This document shows, in pieces, positions 1 to 11,556 of a stretch of DNA of 64,000 bases. A model generated the notes under the pieces. That model was not told the origin of the DNA and ran no database searches. It worked only from the letters and a program-made list of their open reading frames with translations. Position numbers and translations under genes: made by a program. This stretch comes from Norana najaformis. Lineage: Eukaryota > Annelida > Clitellata > Crassiclitellata > Hormogastridae. The first letter of the stretch is position 1. The number at the start of each line of letters is the position of its first letter. The stretch covers positions 12,281,806 through 12,345,805 of the forward strand of contig OZ029921.1 of the NCBI GenBank assembly GCA_964023275.1, given 5' to 3'.

Positions 1-1333
1 GAAAGGCTGCCACAAGATCTGAAGGAAAGTGAAAAAATAGCAATACATAAAGGAGATATACTGGACTGTAGTAACTACAGAGGAATTAAGCTGCTGGAAA
101 TTGGACTGAAAGTGTATGAAAGGGTGATCGAAGGGCGCATCAGGGAACGGGTCAAGCTACATGATAATCAGTTTGGCTTTAGACCAGGTAGAGGCATAAT
201 GGATGCAATATTCATACTGAGACAGGTGCAGGAGAAAATACTTGAAGGAAACAACAAGAGATATTGGACTTTTGTAGATTTGGAGAAGGCTTTTGATAGA
301 GTACCAAGAGAGGTCATATATAAGAGTCTGAGGAAAAAGAGAGTATCAGAAAAAATATTGCAACTGGTGAAATCAATATACGAAGATGCATAGACTTCAG
401 TGAGGAGTAATATAGGAAACACAGTAAAATTTGATATTCGAGTGGGTGTACATCAGGGATCCTGCTTGAGTCCTCTCCTGTTCGTCATAGTAATGGATGC
501 CACATAGGAAAATGTGAGAAGAGAAGTATCATGGGATATGATGACCTCATAGTGGCAGACGATGCAGCGACAAAGATACAAGGGCGTTTCACTGATTGGC
601 AGAAGGCACTGGAGAGCAAGGGTCTTAAAATAAATATCAATAAAACAGAGACCATGGTATGTTTCAAAATGGATGAGACACTTGTGGTCAAGGACATTGC
701 AGAAAATGCAATGAAACAAGTAGAAACCTTTAAATACCTTGGGTCGATAATGAATGCTAAAGGAGAATGCAAACATGATGTTAAGAACAGGATTAAAGCA
801 GCATGGCCAAAAATGGAAAGACCTATCGGGTGTATTATGCGATGTCAAAATGCCAGTTTAACTCAAAGGAAAAGTATACAAAACAATGATAAGATCAGTG
901 ATGATATATGGAGCAAAAGCCTGGACATTGATGGAAGAGGAGGAGAAGCTTTTGGAGAGAACAGAAATGAGAATGCTCTGATGGATACCTGGAATCTCAC
1001 TGAAAGACAAGAAAAGGAATGAGTATATCAAACAGATATTGGGAGTGGCATGTATATCTGACAAGGTATGAGAAGTCAGGCTGAGATGGTATGGTCAAGT
1101 GATCAGCAGAGCGGAGGAAAGCTGCATTAAAAGAATTATGACAGCAGAGGTTTACGGATGCCACAGTTGGGGACGACAAAAAAAGAGATGGGGAGACATG
1201 ATTCAGCAAGACCTAAAGCTTCTCAGACTGAAGAAAGAATACACTGGAGATAGAAACAAATGGAAAAGAAGGATCCATGTGGCTGATCCCTCCTTAGGAG
1301 GTATTAATACCAGCCAGAAGGAAAGAATTTATA
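1..1333 (+). mobile_element. RTE-like LINE, family I copy 1 (edge-truncated, defective)
   Basis: Non-LTR retrotransposon RT and C-terminal remnant, cut by the window edge. Codons 112-390 give RT motifs (FGFRPGRG, FVDLEKAFDRVPRE); the frame then breaks. Stop 505-507 follows MDAT, and the catalytic YADD motif has lost its alanine codon and reads Y-D-D at 537-545 in another frame. Codons 531-1022 give the palm/thumb end (KINKTETMVC, FKYLGS) and 1099-1320 the typical C-terminus (WGRQKKRWGD ... ADPSLGG). The 3' end is near CCAGAAGGAA at about 1320. A second copy at 17241-20693 shares the same lesions. The RTE clade is my best assignment from the C-terminal motif; clade resolution would need a tree. 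Confidence 0.85.
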
Positions 1334-1695
1334 CATACTAAAAATAACAGAGGGCCTAGGATAAACCCTTGAGGTACTGCACGCTGAATGGACTTTATAT
1401 AAGACAGGGTCCCATTGCATAAAACCTGCCGTTCTCTGTTATTAAGTTAGCTATTAAACCAACAGGGTGGCATCCCTTGCACCCCATAGAATTCCAGCTT
1501 CTTTACTAGAATTGAATTCAAGTTCAATTATCCAAATTTTCATCAAATACAAATATTCAAAATATCCTATTATTTGGCTGAATATGGTGATTCAGAACAC
1601 TCTAAGAAACACTGAGGCCAAACAAACCAAAGTCATAAGAAAGCACACAAAACAAAAGCAAAATGATGCACCAGTTTATTGAAATGTGAATTCAC
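1334..1695. other. Intronic sequence, nothing recognised
   Basis: The intron downstream of the last ITPR exon in transcript order. Low-complexity AT-rich sequence with no reading frame or repeat I can name. The next ITPR exon was not found here. Confidence 0.6.
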
Positions 1696-1795
1696 CTTGC
1701 TCATGATTGGCTTGTCTTCTTCTTTGTCAATTGGAATTGAAGTACTATGCACCCAGGTGTTTGTACATAAATGGCGCAATCGTACGAAAGAAGAT
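1696..1795 (-). CDS. ITPR: ITPR exon f (IP3-binding core, MIR region)
   Basis: 100-nt exon. Acceptor TTTTAG lies immediately above 1795 and donor GTGAATTC immediately below 1696. The first base completes an arginine codon begun by AG at the end of exon 14454-14611. It then encodes 33 residues with the very conserved ITPR motif [17 protein letters not shown], followed by [10 protein letters not shown]. This is a beta-strand segment of the MIR/beta-trefoil part of the IP3-binding core. The motif is diagnostic for IP3 receptors. It exits in phase 0. The following exon (starting around SPVKEDKEAF in the family) lies outside the window. Confidence 0.96.
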
Positions 1796-2317
1796 CTAAA
1801 ATAGTTTATCTCACTGACTTTCATCAAATGCATAAAAATTAATATGAGACCAACACACCATTAAAATAAATAAAATCTAGCAATAACATTAATAAAAAAT
1901 TACACTAGTTTAATGCACAAATAAAAATTTGGCTAATTTACTTAGTAAAGTTTAATCCCACTTCTGAAAGTTCTCCTGCACTGAGAAGCCAAATCCTACA
2001 TCAATAGTTTCTAATAGGTTCTAGAGTATACCAGTTTGTCATGAAAAGATTTTAGTCATGCCATATAACATTGTGAAAAGTTTTTTGCTTCATGCAAATT
2101 TTATTGTTGAACCTTATAAAACATAATTAACTGCATATCTGGGCAACTGTTTTAGCAACTTTGAATTGCATTGCCATTATTGTAATAGCCTACACACAAC
2201 ACCACTGAACATCTATTTCTATGAAAATACTTTCTAAGCAATGCTTAATTTTGTCAAAGCACTCAGATGCACCACTAGAAAACTGCAGATTGTTATATGC
2301 CCACAGTGACAAAAAAT
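1796..2317. other. Intron, AT-rich, mostly unassigned
   Basis: AT-rich sequence just upstream of ITPR exon f. The only notable item is the 36-bp segment 1898-1933, repeated exactly at 13648-13683. No coding similarity seen. Confidence 0.6.
1898..1933 (+). repeat. 36-bp exact direct repeat, copy 1
   Basis: AATTACACTAGTTTAATGCA and the following 16 bases are identical to 13648-13683 in the same orientation. Flanks on both sides differ. Probably the conserved core of an unrecognised interspersed element. Confidence 0.85.
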
Positions 2318-2665
2318 AAATTTAATAATTACAGGCCCATCTCTGTTCTTCCCTATTTATCAAAATATTTTTAAACAATAGTTTGCGCTCGATTAACCAA
2401 TTACAGCATGGTTTTCGTTCTGGCCATTCCACCTCCATGGACCTGATAACAATGGAGAACAAAATTTCCAAAGTGATGGATAATAATCTGTTTTCCATCT
2501 GGATTTGCTTAGATTTATCAAAGACATTTGATACTGTGGACCACAGAATTTTTATAAGCAAATTAGAACACTATGGTATACGTGGGATTTGCCTCGAGTG
2601 GGATTTGCCTCGAGTGGTTCTCTAACTACCTATGCAACAGAAGGTAGTTGGTTTTGTTTAATGGC
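2318..2665 (+). mobile_element. LINE RT fragment, jockey/CR1-type superclade
   Basis: Fragment of a reverse transcriptase: NYRPISVLP near 2330, QHGFRSGHST near 2405, LDLSKTFDTVDH near 2515, then KLEHYGIRG. A 16-bp tandem duplication at 2583-2614 shifts the frame just before the WFSNYL motif. 5' and 3' ends are lost. The style (KLEHYGIRG) is typical of metazoan jockey/L2-group LINEs; the clade is not resolved. Confidence 0.82.
2583..2614 (+). repeat. 16-bp perfect tandem duplication inside LINE RT
   Basis: TGGGATTTGCCTCGAG occurs twice back to back (2583-2598, 2599-2614). Sixteen bases is not a multiple of three, so it frameshifts the RT reading frame. Confidence 0.95.
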
Positions 2666-3040
2666 AAAAAACTGATATAACATGTAACATGTTAAATGTA
2701 CTGTCTTGAAATTTGTCTAAGAAATAAGGTGACCCTATTAGTGGGACTTACTGTCCTGTAAGTCGATTTTTTCTCTCTCTTTGAGTGACTGTAATATCAA
2801 TTGTTTCTCATTTGTGATGTTCAATAAATGGCTGCTCTTCTTCTTTTATGCAAACGTCTGGAAAACTTTGCACCATACCATTGCAAAATTTAATTGATCG
2901 GAGGCAGTGTTATTCAAATTATTCATTTCATCGGCTACCACTGCCAACCTTTTTAGCCTTTGTCAACTAGCATCTGTTCTTTCCAATTTTTAAAAGTGCA
3001 GTTTGTCATTCAGTCAACAATGTCCTATTTTCTAGGTCAG
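2666..3040. other. Unassigned intronic sequence
   Basis: No recognisable coding or repeat structure. It may include the 3' remainder of the preceding LINE fragment. Confidence 0.5.
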
Positions 3041-5046
3041 TTAAACAGTCATGCAGCTTATCATGCAGAAAGGGATGAAACCACCAAGGAAGCTGAAGAT
3101 GATGAAGAGATAAGACCTTTATTGCTAAGACAGGAAGTTGAAAGACAATAGAAGAATTGAAGAATAGAAAGTCTGAAGGCATAGATGAAATACCAGCTGA
3201 GATGTTGAAAAAAACTGGAAGAAAAGGCAACAGCAGAATTGGTAACAATAAGCCAACAGATATATTTGTAATTGTATTTGATAACTTATATACCACTTCT
3301 TACAGAACAAACTACTCAGAGGAGCTTCCAGCATGAGAACCTTGGGGAAAAAAGAACAACGAGCTGACTGAGTTATATCATCAACAGTGACCCTTGCATG
3401 AAACGATAGTGGAAGTCCAATCCATACAGATGGGCTAACAACAGCAAAACATCTCGGCTGCGTAAGCGAGGACTTAACACGAGGAACGAATAGATCCAGA
3501 GGACCTAGGGAACGTAGAGGATGGGATGAGGTACTGGAGTGTGGAGGCTGAATAAGATTACAAAGATATTTTGCAGCCTGGCCCATGCAAGCTCTAAGTA
3601 CCAGAGACAAGTTTAAACTGAATATGAGATAGGATTGGGAGCCTATGAAGTTGCTGAATGATGTAATATATGTCTGGAGAGTGGCCAAAGGATTCTACGC
3701 AAACGGTAATGGTACCTACACAAAAGAAGGCAAATGCAAGTGAATGCAATGATCACAGAACAATAAGCCTCATACTGCATGCATCAAAGATCATGTTGAA
3801 ATTATTAACTCAAAGGATGGAAAGCAAAGCAGAAGCCATACAAGTTATCTGAGAAGATCAGCTTGGATTCAGAAGAGGAAGGGGAGTAAGAGATGCAATT
3901 GGGAGTCCTAAGAACACTGGAGGGAGAGACATTTACCAGATGGGAAAGATCTATATACCTGCTTTGTGGATTATGAAAAGGCCTTTGACAGAGTGAACTG
4001 GTGCAAATTCATGACAACAGTCAAAAAATCGGAGTAGATTGGAGGGATAGACAGTTAATAAGAAACTTGTACATGCACCAGTCAGTGGTAGTAAGAGTAC
4101 ATGGAATAAACTCACAACCTGGAGGAATAGGAAGAGGAGTTAGACAAGGCTGCCCGCTATCACCTTTAATGTTCAACTTTTACATACAGATGTTGGTCAC
4201 AGAAGCGCTGCAGAATATAGATGATAGAGTCAAGATTGGGGGAATCTGGTAAATGCCATAAGATTTGCAGATGATCAGGCAATGGTAGCAGACCTGTACC
4301 AATGCTCGACTACAAAGAATAATGGATGCGCTGAACAAAAAATCGGAATAACATGGTATGAAGATAAACAGAAAGAAAACAAAGGTGATGAGATTGAGTA
4401 AATGTGAGGAAAAAAGAATAACTATTGCAGTTGATGGTACAAAAATTGAACAAGTCCACCAGTTCTGTTATCTTGGAAGTTTAATATCAGATGACTGCAG
4501 ATGCAGTGCCAAGATCAAGAAAAGAATAGCAATGGGAAAAGAAGCATTCTGGATGAGAGGAGAACTTCTGAGAGGAAGGCTGATTCTGGATCTAAAGAAA
4601 AGAATGATGAAAAGCTTCATATGGAGTGTAACACTGTATGGTTCTGAGACATGGATTATGTAAAGGCAGAAACTGAGAAACTCGAGGCATTTGAAATGTG
4701 GATATGGAGATGTGGATATGGCCAAAATCAGCTTGAAAGAATTATAAAGCAAACGAGGAGGTGTCGCACTTGGTAAGGGAAGAAAGAACACTGGTGAATA
4801 CAATAAGGATGAGACACATGAACTGGATTAGTCACATACTATGTGGAAATTCCCTCCTGAGGACAGTGATTGAAGGAAGAACTGAGGGAAAGAAAGATGC
4901 AAGAAGACCAAGGAATATGTTGTTGGACTGGATGATGGATAAAGGAAGATGAGGCTACAAAGAAGTTAAGGAAGGGCACAGAACAGAGAAGAATGGCATT
5001 GTTGGATGCTTGAACCTGCCTAAAGGCAGAACACTGAAGAAGAAGA
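3040..5046 (+). mobile_element. RTE (BovB-like) LINE, family B copy 1, interrupted by a LINE
   Basis: RT of an RTE-clade LINE in several broken frames. N-terminal RT (EEIRPLLLRQEVER, GIDEIPAEML) lies at 3090-3265. A minus-strand LINE then occupies 3266-3667. The RTE resumes at 3668-3670 with MSGEWPKDSTQTVMVP, DHRTISL, FGFRRGRG-type sequence near 3870, GRGVRQGCPLSPL at 4130-4165, KINRKKTKVMRLSK at 4358, VTLYGSETW near 4630 and a degraded C-terminus. It ends in the family tail CCTGCCTAAAGGCAGAACAC followed by (GAA)n at about 5046. Frames are broken by several small indels and stops, so it is dead. Same family as 52200-53520 and the two minus-strand fragments at 49947 and 51466. Confidence 0.88.
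3266..3667 (-). mobile_element. CR1/L2-type LINE 3' end, family A copy 1, nested
   Basis: 5'-truncated LINE: C-terminal coding sequence (RSLGPLDLFVPRVKSSL, CFAVVSPSVWIGLPLSF) plus the 3' UTR ending ...AAATACAATTAC on the minus strand. It aligns by eye with 38096-39182 over its full length, to the base where it stops at 3667. It sits inside the family B RTE. The short sequence ATAT borders both sides (3262-3265 and 3668-3671) as a likely target-site duplication. Confidence 0.88.
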
Positions 5047-5182
5047 AGCAGTTCATCTCTAAAAACCTGACATTCTTACTATTTATCATCACCTCCACTT
5101 TTTACTGTTTCCTTTTCCTCTACTTCTGTTAACACTTCTGTAGTGTCTTCGATGTATAATGTCTGCCTATGGCTGCCCTAGA

Positions 5183-5458
5183 TGTTGGGGTAGTTGACCA
5201 GCAGTAGAACGAACACACTCGGTTGTAGTTGTAGACGTTTATTCAACACAAGATGCAGAGCCAGACATGAGAACTACCTTGCATGCTAAAAGCTGGCCTT
5301 TATATAGGGTTTTCAGGATGGTTTCTTCCCCTGGTTTATGCCAGTCATGACCATGTATGGTAATGTTATAACCGCTTGCCTTTTTTGGTAAGGGTAGCGG
5401 TTTGACCAAGGATTCATCACCCAGGCCTTGGCATCCATGGCCTGACACCTATACAACA
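5183..5458 (-). mobile_element. LTR of an LTR retrotransposon (solo or 3' LTR)
   Basis: On the minus strand it begins TGTTGTATAGG at 5458 and ends CTACCCCAACA at 5183, giving 5-bp inverted termini TGTTG/CAACA. It contains a TATA box (CCTATATAAAGG, near 5308) and a polyadenylation signal (GAATAAAC, near 5240) in the right order. A purine-rich stretch like a polypurine tract lies just upstream (5459-5495). No TGG primer-binding site follows the other end, and no matching LTR or target-site duplication was found. Probably a solo LTR or the 3' remnant of a truncated gypsy-type element. Confidence 0.75.
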
Positions 5459-5575
5459 TTCCATTTGCCCCACTATCTTCCATTCTTTCTCTTTCCCTCT
5501 CTCCTGAGCATTCTCTCTCTCTCTCTCTCTCACTCTTCCTCCAAAGTACCAAGCCATCCACGCTATACTTCTGTT
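5459..5575 (-). repeat. GA-rich tract with PPT-like end next to the LTR
   Basis: On the minus strand (GA)n at 5509-5533 is followed by purine-rich sequence ending GTGGGGCAAATGGAA directly against the LTR start. It reads as the 3' UTR and polypurine tract of the element that owned the LTR. Confidence 0.55.
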
Positions 5576-7140
5576 AAAATTATTCCATAGTAAATGTTTC
5601 CCTGCACTACTTAAAACTCCACGTGTCTCAAGTCTTTGTTTACTTTTTGCAAAACAATGTGGACAAAATGATGCAAAAAAGTTTTTGTTTTTGGCAAACC
5701 AGTATGGATAAAATGGTGCCAAAAATAGTTTAAGGATAAAATAGCTCAAGACATATCTCTTTCTGAACTCATATATTCAATCACACCTTCAACCTACCAA
5801 TAGCCGTAATTTCTTTGTCACCCCTCATAAAATATGAACTAAATGCAATTTCTTTCCCATTTTCACCAAATTCAGTATTTAAATGACTCATCAATCCCCA
5901 TCTGTTCATACTATAGCATCCACTACACAAGTCTTTAATACTTCAAAACTTGATACTGAATCATCTGCTAATCTTTTTCTTAACCACCTAATTATTGATC
6001 TTGATGACTTTTTCTATGCATGTAATTCTGTACTCTAAAATCCATCAAAAAACATGCTCTTTTATCAACACATCTCAATATCATGCAAAAAACCCTTGTT
6101 TAATTCTTTCCTCCAAGCTCTAAAATCACTTCAACATCACCTGGAATGAGCACACTGATGGTTTTGAGATCTCAGGAAACTCAGCTTCAACACTAATAAA
6201 TATCAAAGCCATATTCTATCTGTCTAAAGATTACTCCACATCCTCAAAATCAATGAAACACTGCAAACACCTTCCTTCATTGATGATCTCCCCATTCCCT
6301 CTAAAATACTGGAATACCTCAATTTATCACAGTCTCACAATGCATCCTTCTTCTCTGATGGTTTCCTCTCTCTGAATCTCTCAATACTGTTAAAGGCAGG
6401 GCTAAAGGCATTACAGAAGTCTGTTGTAAGCAGCGCTACATAAATAAGATTTCATGACATTATGATTAGCAATGGATGCAGTTGTTGCAATAATCTTCAG
6501 GTTGGCCTCTTTACTGTGACTGTTTTTTTGTTTGGATTCGCAGGGTTCCAACTCCCCAGTGGTAGAATACAGAATAGGGCTGCTGTGCCAGGATGATGCC
6601 AAAGGTTCTCACATCCCAGAGTAGTGCGGCAACCCATGGCCAGTTGGTGGGGTTCAGCTTTGCAGAGTATGGCCTTTTATCCTGTGAATCCTTTATATGA
6701 ACCAAATGAGGAAGACACCTGGCTAGAAGCAGAGGACATCCTTGACAACAAGTTTATATAAATGCATATAGGTAACAAAAAAACATTTAAATATGACTAC
6801 TCTATTAAACTGAACTAAGTTGCACACTAAAAGTCAATCAACTCTACAAAGACAAAGAAAGTTCACTAAGGAAATTCTGCTATACTCGTTAAGGCTGGCC
6901 TTCCAGAATCTACACTGTGCCTTATTCAGGAAAAAAATGGGAACTGACTGAAAAGAATGAATGGGTCCCTTGCCACTTGAATGAAACTTGGAGACTGTTT
7001 GTCCTTCAAGTTCAAACAAAATGGATAGCAATGTGGCGCTTCCTACTCTCTGTATCCTTGGAGATGCAAAGATGCTGTATAAATGGCTACAAATGTTACA
7101 ACATAGATAACATATTGATTGCATCTCACTGAAGCATCTG
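5576..7140. other. Unassigned intronic sequence
   Basis: No gene found. Part of 5950-6420 has the look of decayed LINE coding sequence (long interrupted plus-strand frames rich in Leu/Ser/Lys), but no motif is strong enough to name. 6880-7130 resembles a LINE 3' region only vaguely. Confidence 0.4.
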
Positions 7141-7275
7141 TTTACTCGTATGACTACCGTAGATACTCGGCTATAAGTCGACCTCGCCTATAAGTCGACC
7201 CCTAAATTTTCGACCTTGGAGAGGGTAAAAGTCTATGACCCGCGCATAAGTCGACCCCTAAACTTTCGACCTCAG
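7141..7275 (+). repeat. TATAAGTCGACC motif cluster (DNA-transposon terminus-like)
   Basis: The motif ATAAGTCGACC occurs three times (near 7172, 7190 and 7245), interleaved with two copies of TTTCGACCT. It starts with TAGATACTCGGC. Similar CTCGxxTATAAGTCGACC sequences are known to me from termini of DNA transposons in several animals, but I cannot name the superfamily. No inverted partner was found in the window, so only one end remains. Confidence 0.5.
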
Positions 7276-7602
7276 AGAGGATAAGTCTACGACGAGATCA
7301 CACAGCTACTAACTACTAAGCCCTTCCGCTCATGGTATCCAACCAATCAGCCGCTGTGAAGGCTGGATGCCTCATTGCCATCTAACGATTGACCGACCGC
7401 CCCAAGCCGCGAAGCATACGAAGAGCGAATCGGCCGGTACTCTAGGGTAGCCACTATGTATCTGAGTGGTACCGTTAAAGCCCGTGAAGCTGCCGCCAGA
7501 TATCGCAGCAACGACCAAAGCCTCTATAGGTCGCCGCTCGTCCATCTAAGCATTGCTCTGCGGGGTAGACTCACCAGGAATAGACCAACGAACTCACACA
7601 CA

Positions 7603-7635
<33 letters not shown>

Positions 7636-7645
7636 AGATAGGTCT
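7276..7645. other. GC-rich block, origin unknown
   Basis: Clearly richer in G+C and CpG than the AT-rich flanks on both sides. A 61-codon plus-strand frame (7456-7641) shows no motif I recognise. It directly follows the TCGACC motif cluster, so it is probably the interior of the same element. Confidence 0.4.
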
Positions 7646-8714
7646 AAGAAAAATTAAAATAAACTATAAACCATAGTCAAGTGCAAACAGTTCAAATCTG
7701 CTTCATTTAAAAAATAAAAACACACGTTAATAAATTGAACAAAATGCAAATGAAAACAGAAAATAAAAACACAAGATTCTTTAATAGGCCATCCTCGAGC
7801 AAAGCAAAGAGGAAAGAGATAGCTGATGCAATACATCGCACGAGTTACATCCGCTCTCACACAAAGATTTCATGTGTTCTGCCACAAACAATCCATTGCA
7901 GCTTAAGAAAGCACCGAGTCAGGAGCTAAAGCAAAATGTTGAATAAATTCAAAGTGCAGGAAAATGCTTTAGAATTGTTGCCCAAAATGAAGCTCAGAAA
8001 CAGAAAATAAATTAAAAAGATATCACAAATAGTGGGGTTCCATCTGAATCTTTTTTCCTTGACATGCGGAACCAACAGAGAGTCGGGTGGTTAGGCCTAG
8101 TCCGAGAGCAGAAATGGATTATGATGAAAAATACGTAATCCACATAACTGAAGAGAATGAGGAGAATTTGAGAGAAATTTCCAACTTAATTGGGGCCAAA
8201 TACATCAGATGAATGGGCAGCAGTAAAACTGCCAAAACTGCATATGCAAAAGCAACTGGAGTGCTTGAATTCATCAGTGTGGAAGGACAGCACTTCAAAA
8301 TGTTTAAGGTCCAACGGTCCAACAGTGCAAGAAATGCCAGTCAATGGACCATCACTCAGACAATTTTCAAGGCAAAGATTAAGTGCGCCACTGTAGCAGA
8401 ACTCGTATACATGAGGCCTGTGCAAACAAGGAAAGTCTTAAAAGCTCAACTGCGGCGATCCATATAATGCAGCCTTCAGCAGTGCACAGTGTTTAACGAG
8501 GCAAAGGAAGTCCAGAAAATAGAAATAACTGAAAAGCTATTGTGGACCAAAATTGTGTAGAGACTTGCAGACTGAAAGAAAGAGAAGGAAAGAAAGCTTT
8601 TGGTGGTTAAGATGGCCAAATCTGAACTAAACAAATGCAAGGAAAGAAGTTTTTAGGCAGCACTTAGAAATTCTGAAGGTTATGATTACAATAAGCTAAT
8701 CAGGATTTCTGAAC
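7646..8714. other. Unassigned intronic sequence
   Basis: Short open frames at 7735-7929 and 8213-8467 show no recognisable motif. No repeat structure until the satellite monomers begin at 8715. Confidence 0.45.
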
Positions 8715-8960
8715 TATATGCATGCCATATAGATCCAACGCGGTGTACCCACCTGGATTTCATATTGATTGCACATCGGTAAACAGTCTGGATTCCACAT
8801 GGTATCCATATGTCAGCTATATCTACTCAGGATTTGAGACCATATGTTCACCATATGGATCCCAGATGGTTTACTGATCTGCATTCCAAATGGACGGAAC
8901 ATAGCTTAACCATCTGGATTTTATGTGGTATCCTTAAGTTAGCTATATCAAATCAGGATG
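8715..8960 (+). repeat. 126-bp satellite-like monomer, about 2 copies
   Basis: Two diverged tandem units offset by about 126 bp. Landmarks are GGTATCC at 8801 and 8927, CCATATRGATCC at about 8725 and 8850, and GTTAGCTATATC/GTCAGCTATATC near the unit ends. The same monomer recurs at 13745-13960. Confidence 0.75.
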
Positions 8961-11530
8961 TCTAATCTAATCTATAGACTTCTATAGCACCATTATCATA
9001 ATGTCCAAGACATCAGTCAAGTCAAAATCACAGTCAAAATCATAATCCATTGGAGAAGTCGGGTTGAATTCCAAGAGATTAGAGAAACCAGAAGTTAGGC
9101 CATGGTGGATAAGCAAGTTGTAAGACATACATCTTTAGTTTAGACCAGAATGACAAAAGAATTGACAGAACGAACTGAGATGGGCAGTGAATTCCAAAGC
9201 TTTGGACTGGTTACCGAGAAGGTCCAAGAGCCCATCACTGTCCAGGTATAAAGCACAGCAAGAATCATAGGATCCATTGATCAAGTGCAATATCCATTCT
9301 TATGATGGGAAACATGGAATGTAAACAGGTTGGCTGATTTAAATGCAATACTTTGTGAACTTTGTGATAGATTTTTAATTGAATTCTTTGCTCAATGGGC
9401 AGCCAGTGTAATGAAAGTAATATTGGCTTAAGATGCTGATATGTTGGGGTTCTATGTTAGGCTCTGGCAAGAGAGTTTTGAACAATTTATAGTTTGCACA
9501 GATCTCCCTTATTTATGCCAATTAAAAGTGAGTTATGGTAGTTAAGTCTGTTGGAAAACAAATGCAGAAGCTAGTGGGACTAACACAGTTTGAGACAAAA
9601 AAGTTCTGATTCTGTGAATATCCTGTAAGTGAAGTTGAGCAGATCTGCATATGACCAGAACATCGTCAGAAAATGACATGGCGGAATCAAACACCACACC
9701 CAAACTCTATGCACATTCAGTGCAGTTAATAAGTAAGCCACCCAAATGAAAAGACGTAAGGTAATCAAATTTTCAGAGTTGTTGGCTTTTTACCTAGCAG
9801 AATAAATTCGGTTTTAGAAGGATATCATATGAAGTTTGTTATTAGCCATCCAAGACTGAACATCGTCAAATGCAGAAGTTATTGGAGGGCAGGATTAGAC
9901 ATGGAACTATTAAGCTACAGGAAGAGTTGAATATCATCAGCATACAAATTGTAGTCAAGAGCTATCAGTAAGAAGTGAACTGAATGGAATGGTGTATAAT
10001 GTAAACAGGAACAAGCCTAGTACAAAACCTTGTGGAATACCACAATTCAAACAGTGGGCGCAGAAGTGAGCTGCTTTATACGAACTGAATATGAGCGTGC
10101 AGGTAGGATGCAAACCGAGAGTAGAACCAGATAAACTAGACCAGTGTCAGCGGCGTTGAAGGAGTATATCATGATCAATGGTATCAAACACAGCAAATAG
10201 GTCAAGGAGTTACTCTTCTTTAATCCATGCAGCTGATTATGTGATTGTGAATGATAAGTAGCGCAACTACTTTTTACAGAATTTTTAAAAATGAAATTCA
10301 GAGTAGAGATGAGGCAATAGTTTGATAGATCATCAGACGAGAGAAATGGCTTTTTAAGAAGAGGGTAAACCACAGCATGAGTGATGCTGGCAGGAAAGCA
10401 GCCTTCATCTAGAGAGGAATTAACAATGGCGATGATTGGGCCCAAGACATCAAAGCAGTCTTTTAGAAGAGAAGTAGGATAAGGTCCAAGGCACAATGCT
10501 TGTCAGGAGATGAAAAAATGAGATTAAAAACCTCAATCAGTGTTCTTGGTTGGAATACACTGAGACCCTGGGGAAGAAATTTAGGATATGACAGGCCCCA
10601 TGACGAAGGAACATTAGAAACCTTACGTCGAGATCATGTCAGAAAAGAACTGTAGGAACCTGTCAGCAAGAGAAGAATGTGATGAGGAGCTGGGTAGTAT
10701 AATACATTTGTCATGGTGCAGGATCTTGTTCACTGCATACCATAATAATCTTGTAAAAGAGGAGCTCTCAGAGGCCAAACAAGATAAGCTGGTGGATTTG
10801 CTGCTGAGACAAGCTTACAGACAGTGTGACACTGGTGCCTGAATTTGAGGAGATGAAAAGGTAAATGGAAGCACTGCCAAAATCTTTCAGGCCAGCTGTG
10901 CAGCCTCCTGACAGTGGCAATATCAGGGTTATACCAGGGCTGGGAAGGGTATGCAGCAACCCTCTTTGACTTGGCAGAAATGTGTTTATCCAGGATTTCA
11001 GACAAAGTTGAATTTAGCCATATGACAAGTTTGGTAGCTGTCTGTGCTAGGCATAAACACATGGATGAGGCAAGGATGTTAGCTTTGAAGTTTGCAACAC
11101 AGAGCAATTTCCAATGGCAGTACATAATGAAATAGTAAGTGATAGGTGGCTTATGATGGGAAAAAATCTGAGCAGTAATGGCAGAGTGGTCAGACAAAAA
11201 GAACTCAAGAAGATATAGTTTTAACAGCAGAACAACTGGATCAAGTTATAAGGAGATCAAGTGTATGACCCATGTCATGAGTTGGTAAAGGGATGTGCTA
11301 CATAAGATCAAAGCCTGAGAGGAGATTCTGGAATTTTTGTGAAGTAAGGTTTGGAGTATATATATATGTGTATATTGTTATAAGTTCAGAGAGAGAAGAG
11401 ACCTGGATTTCAAGAAGTGATTGGAATTCTGTGAAAAAGTCATAAAAAGTGAAAGAGAGGACAATAGACACTGACAAAGGCGAGGTGCTGATTTCCAGAG
11501 CCCAGGGTAGGTATAAGGATTTCGAATGGC
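8961..11530 (-). mobile_element. CR1/L2-type LINE, family C, EN-RT-C-terminus
   Basis: Long minus-strand LINE in broken frames. From high to low coordinates: endonuclease remnants near 11450-11200 (FYDFFTEFQSLLE, THDMGHTLDLLITYD-like), the SDHSAI motif at 11190, linker WYNPDIATVRR, then RT with STLNFI (about 10330), GIPQGFVLG-type sequence near 10040 and an intact LYADDIQLF near 9945. The C-terminal domain has SPKLWNSLPISVRS near 9190. The 3' end is at about 8961 with a TTAGATTAGA-type tail (TCTAATCTAATC on plus). No intact frame longer than about 155 codons, so dead. A 3' fragment of the same family is at 42110-42290. Confidence 0.82.
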
Positions 11531-11556
11531 ATATGGAACATAGCTCATAAGACTCT

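Noticed and set aside
5313-5749. Arg-Glu-rich minus-strand frames
   Set aside because: They run through the GA-rich tract next to the LTR; no domain outside the repeat.
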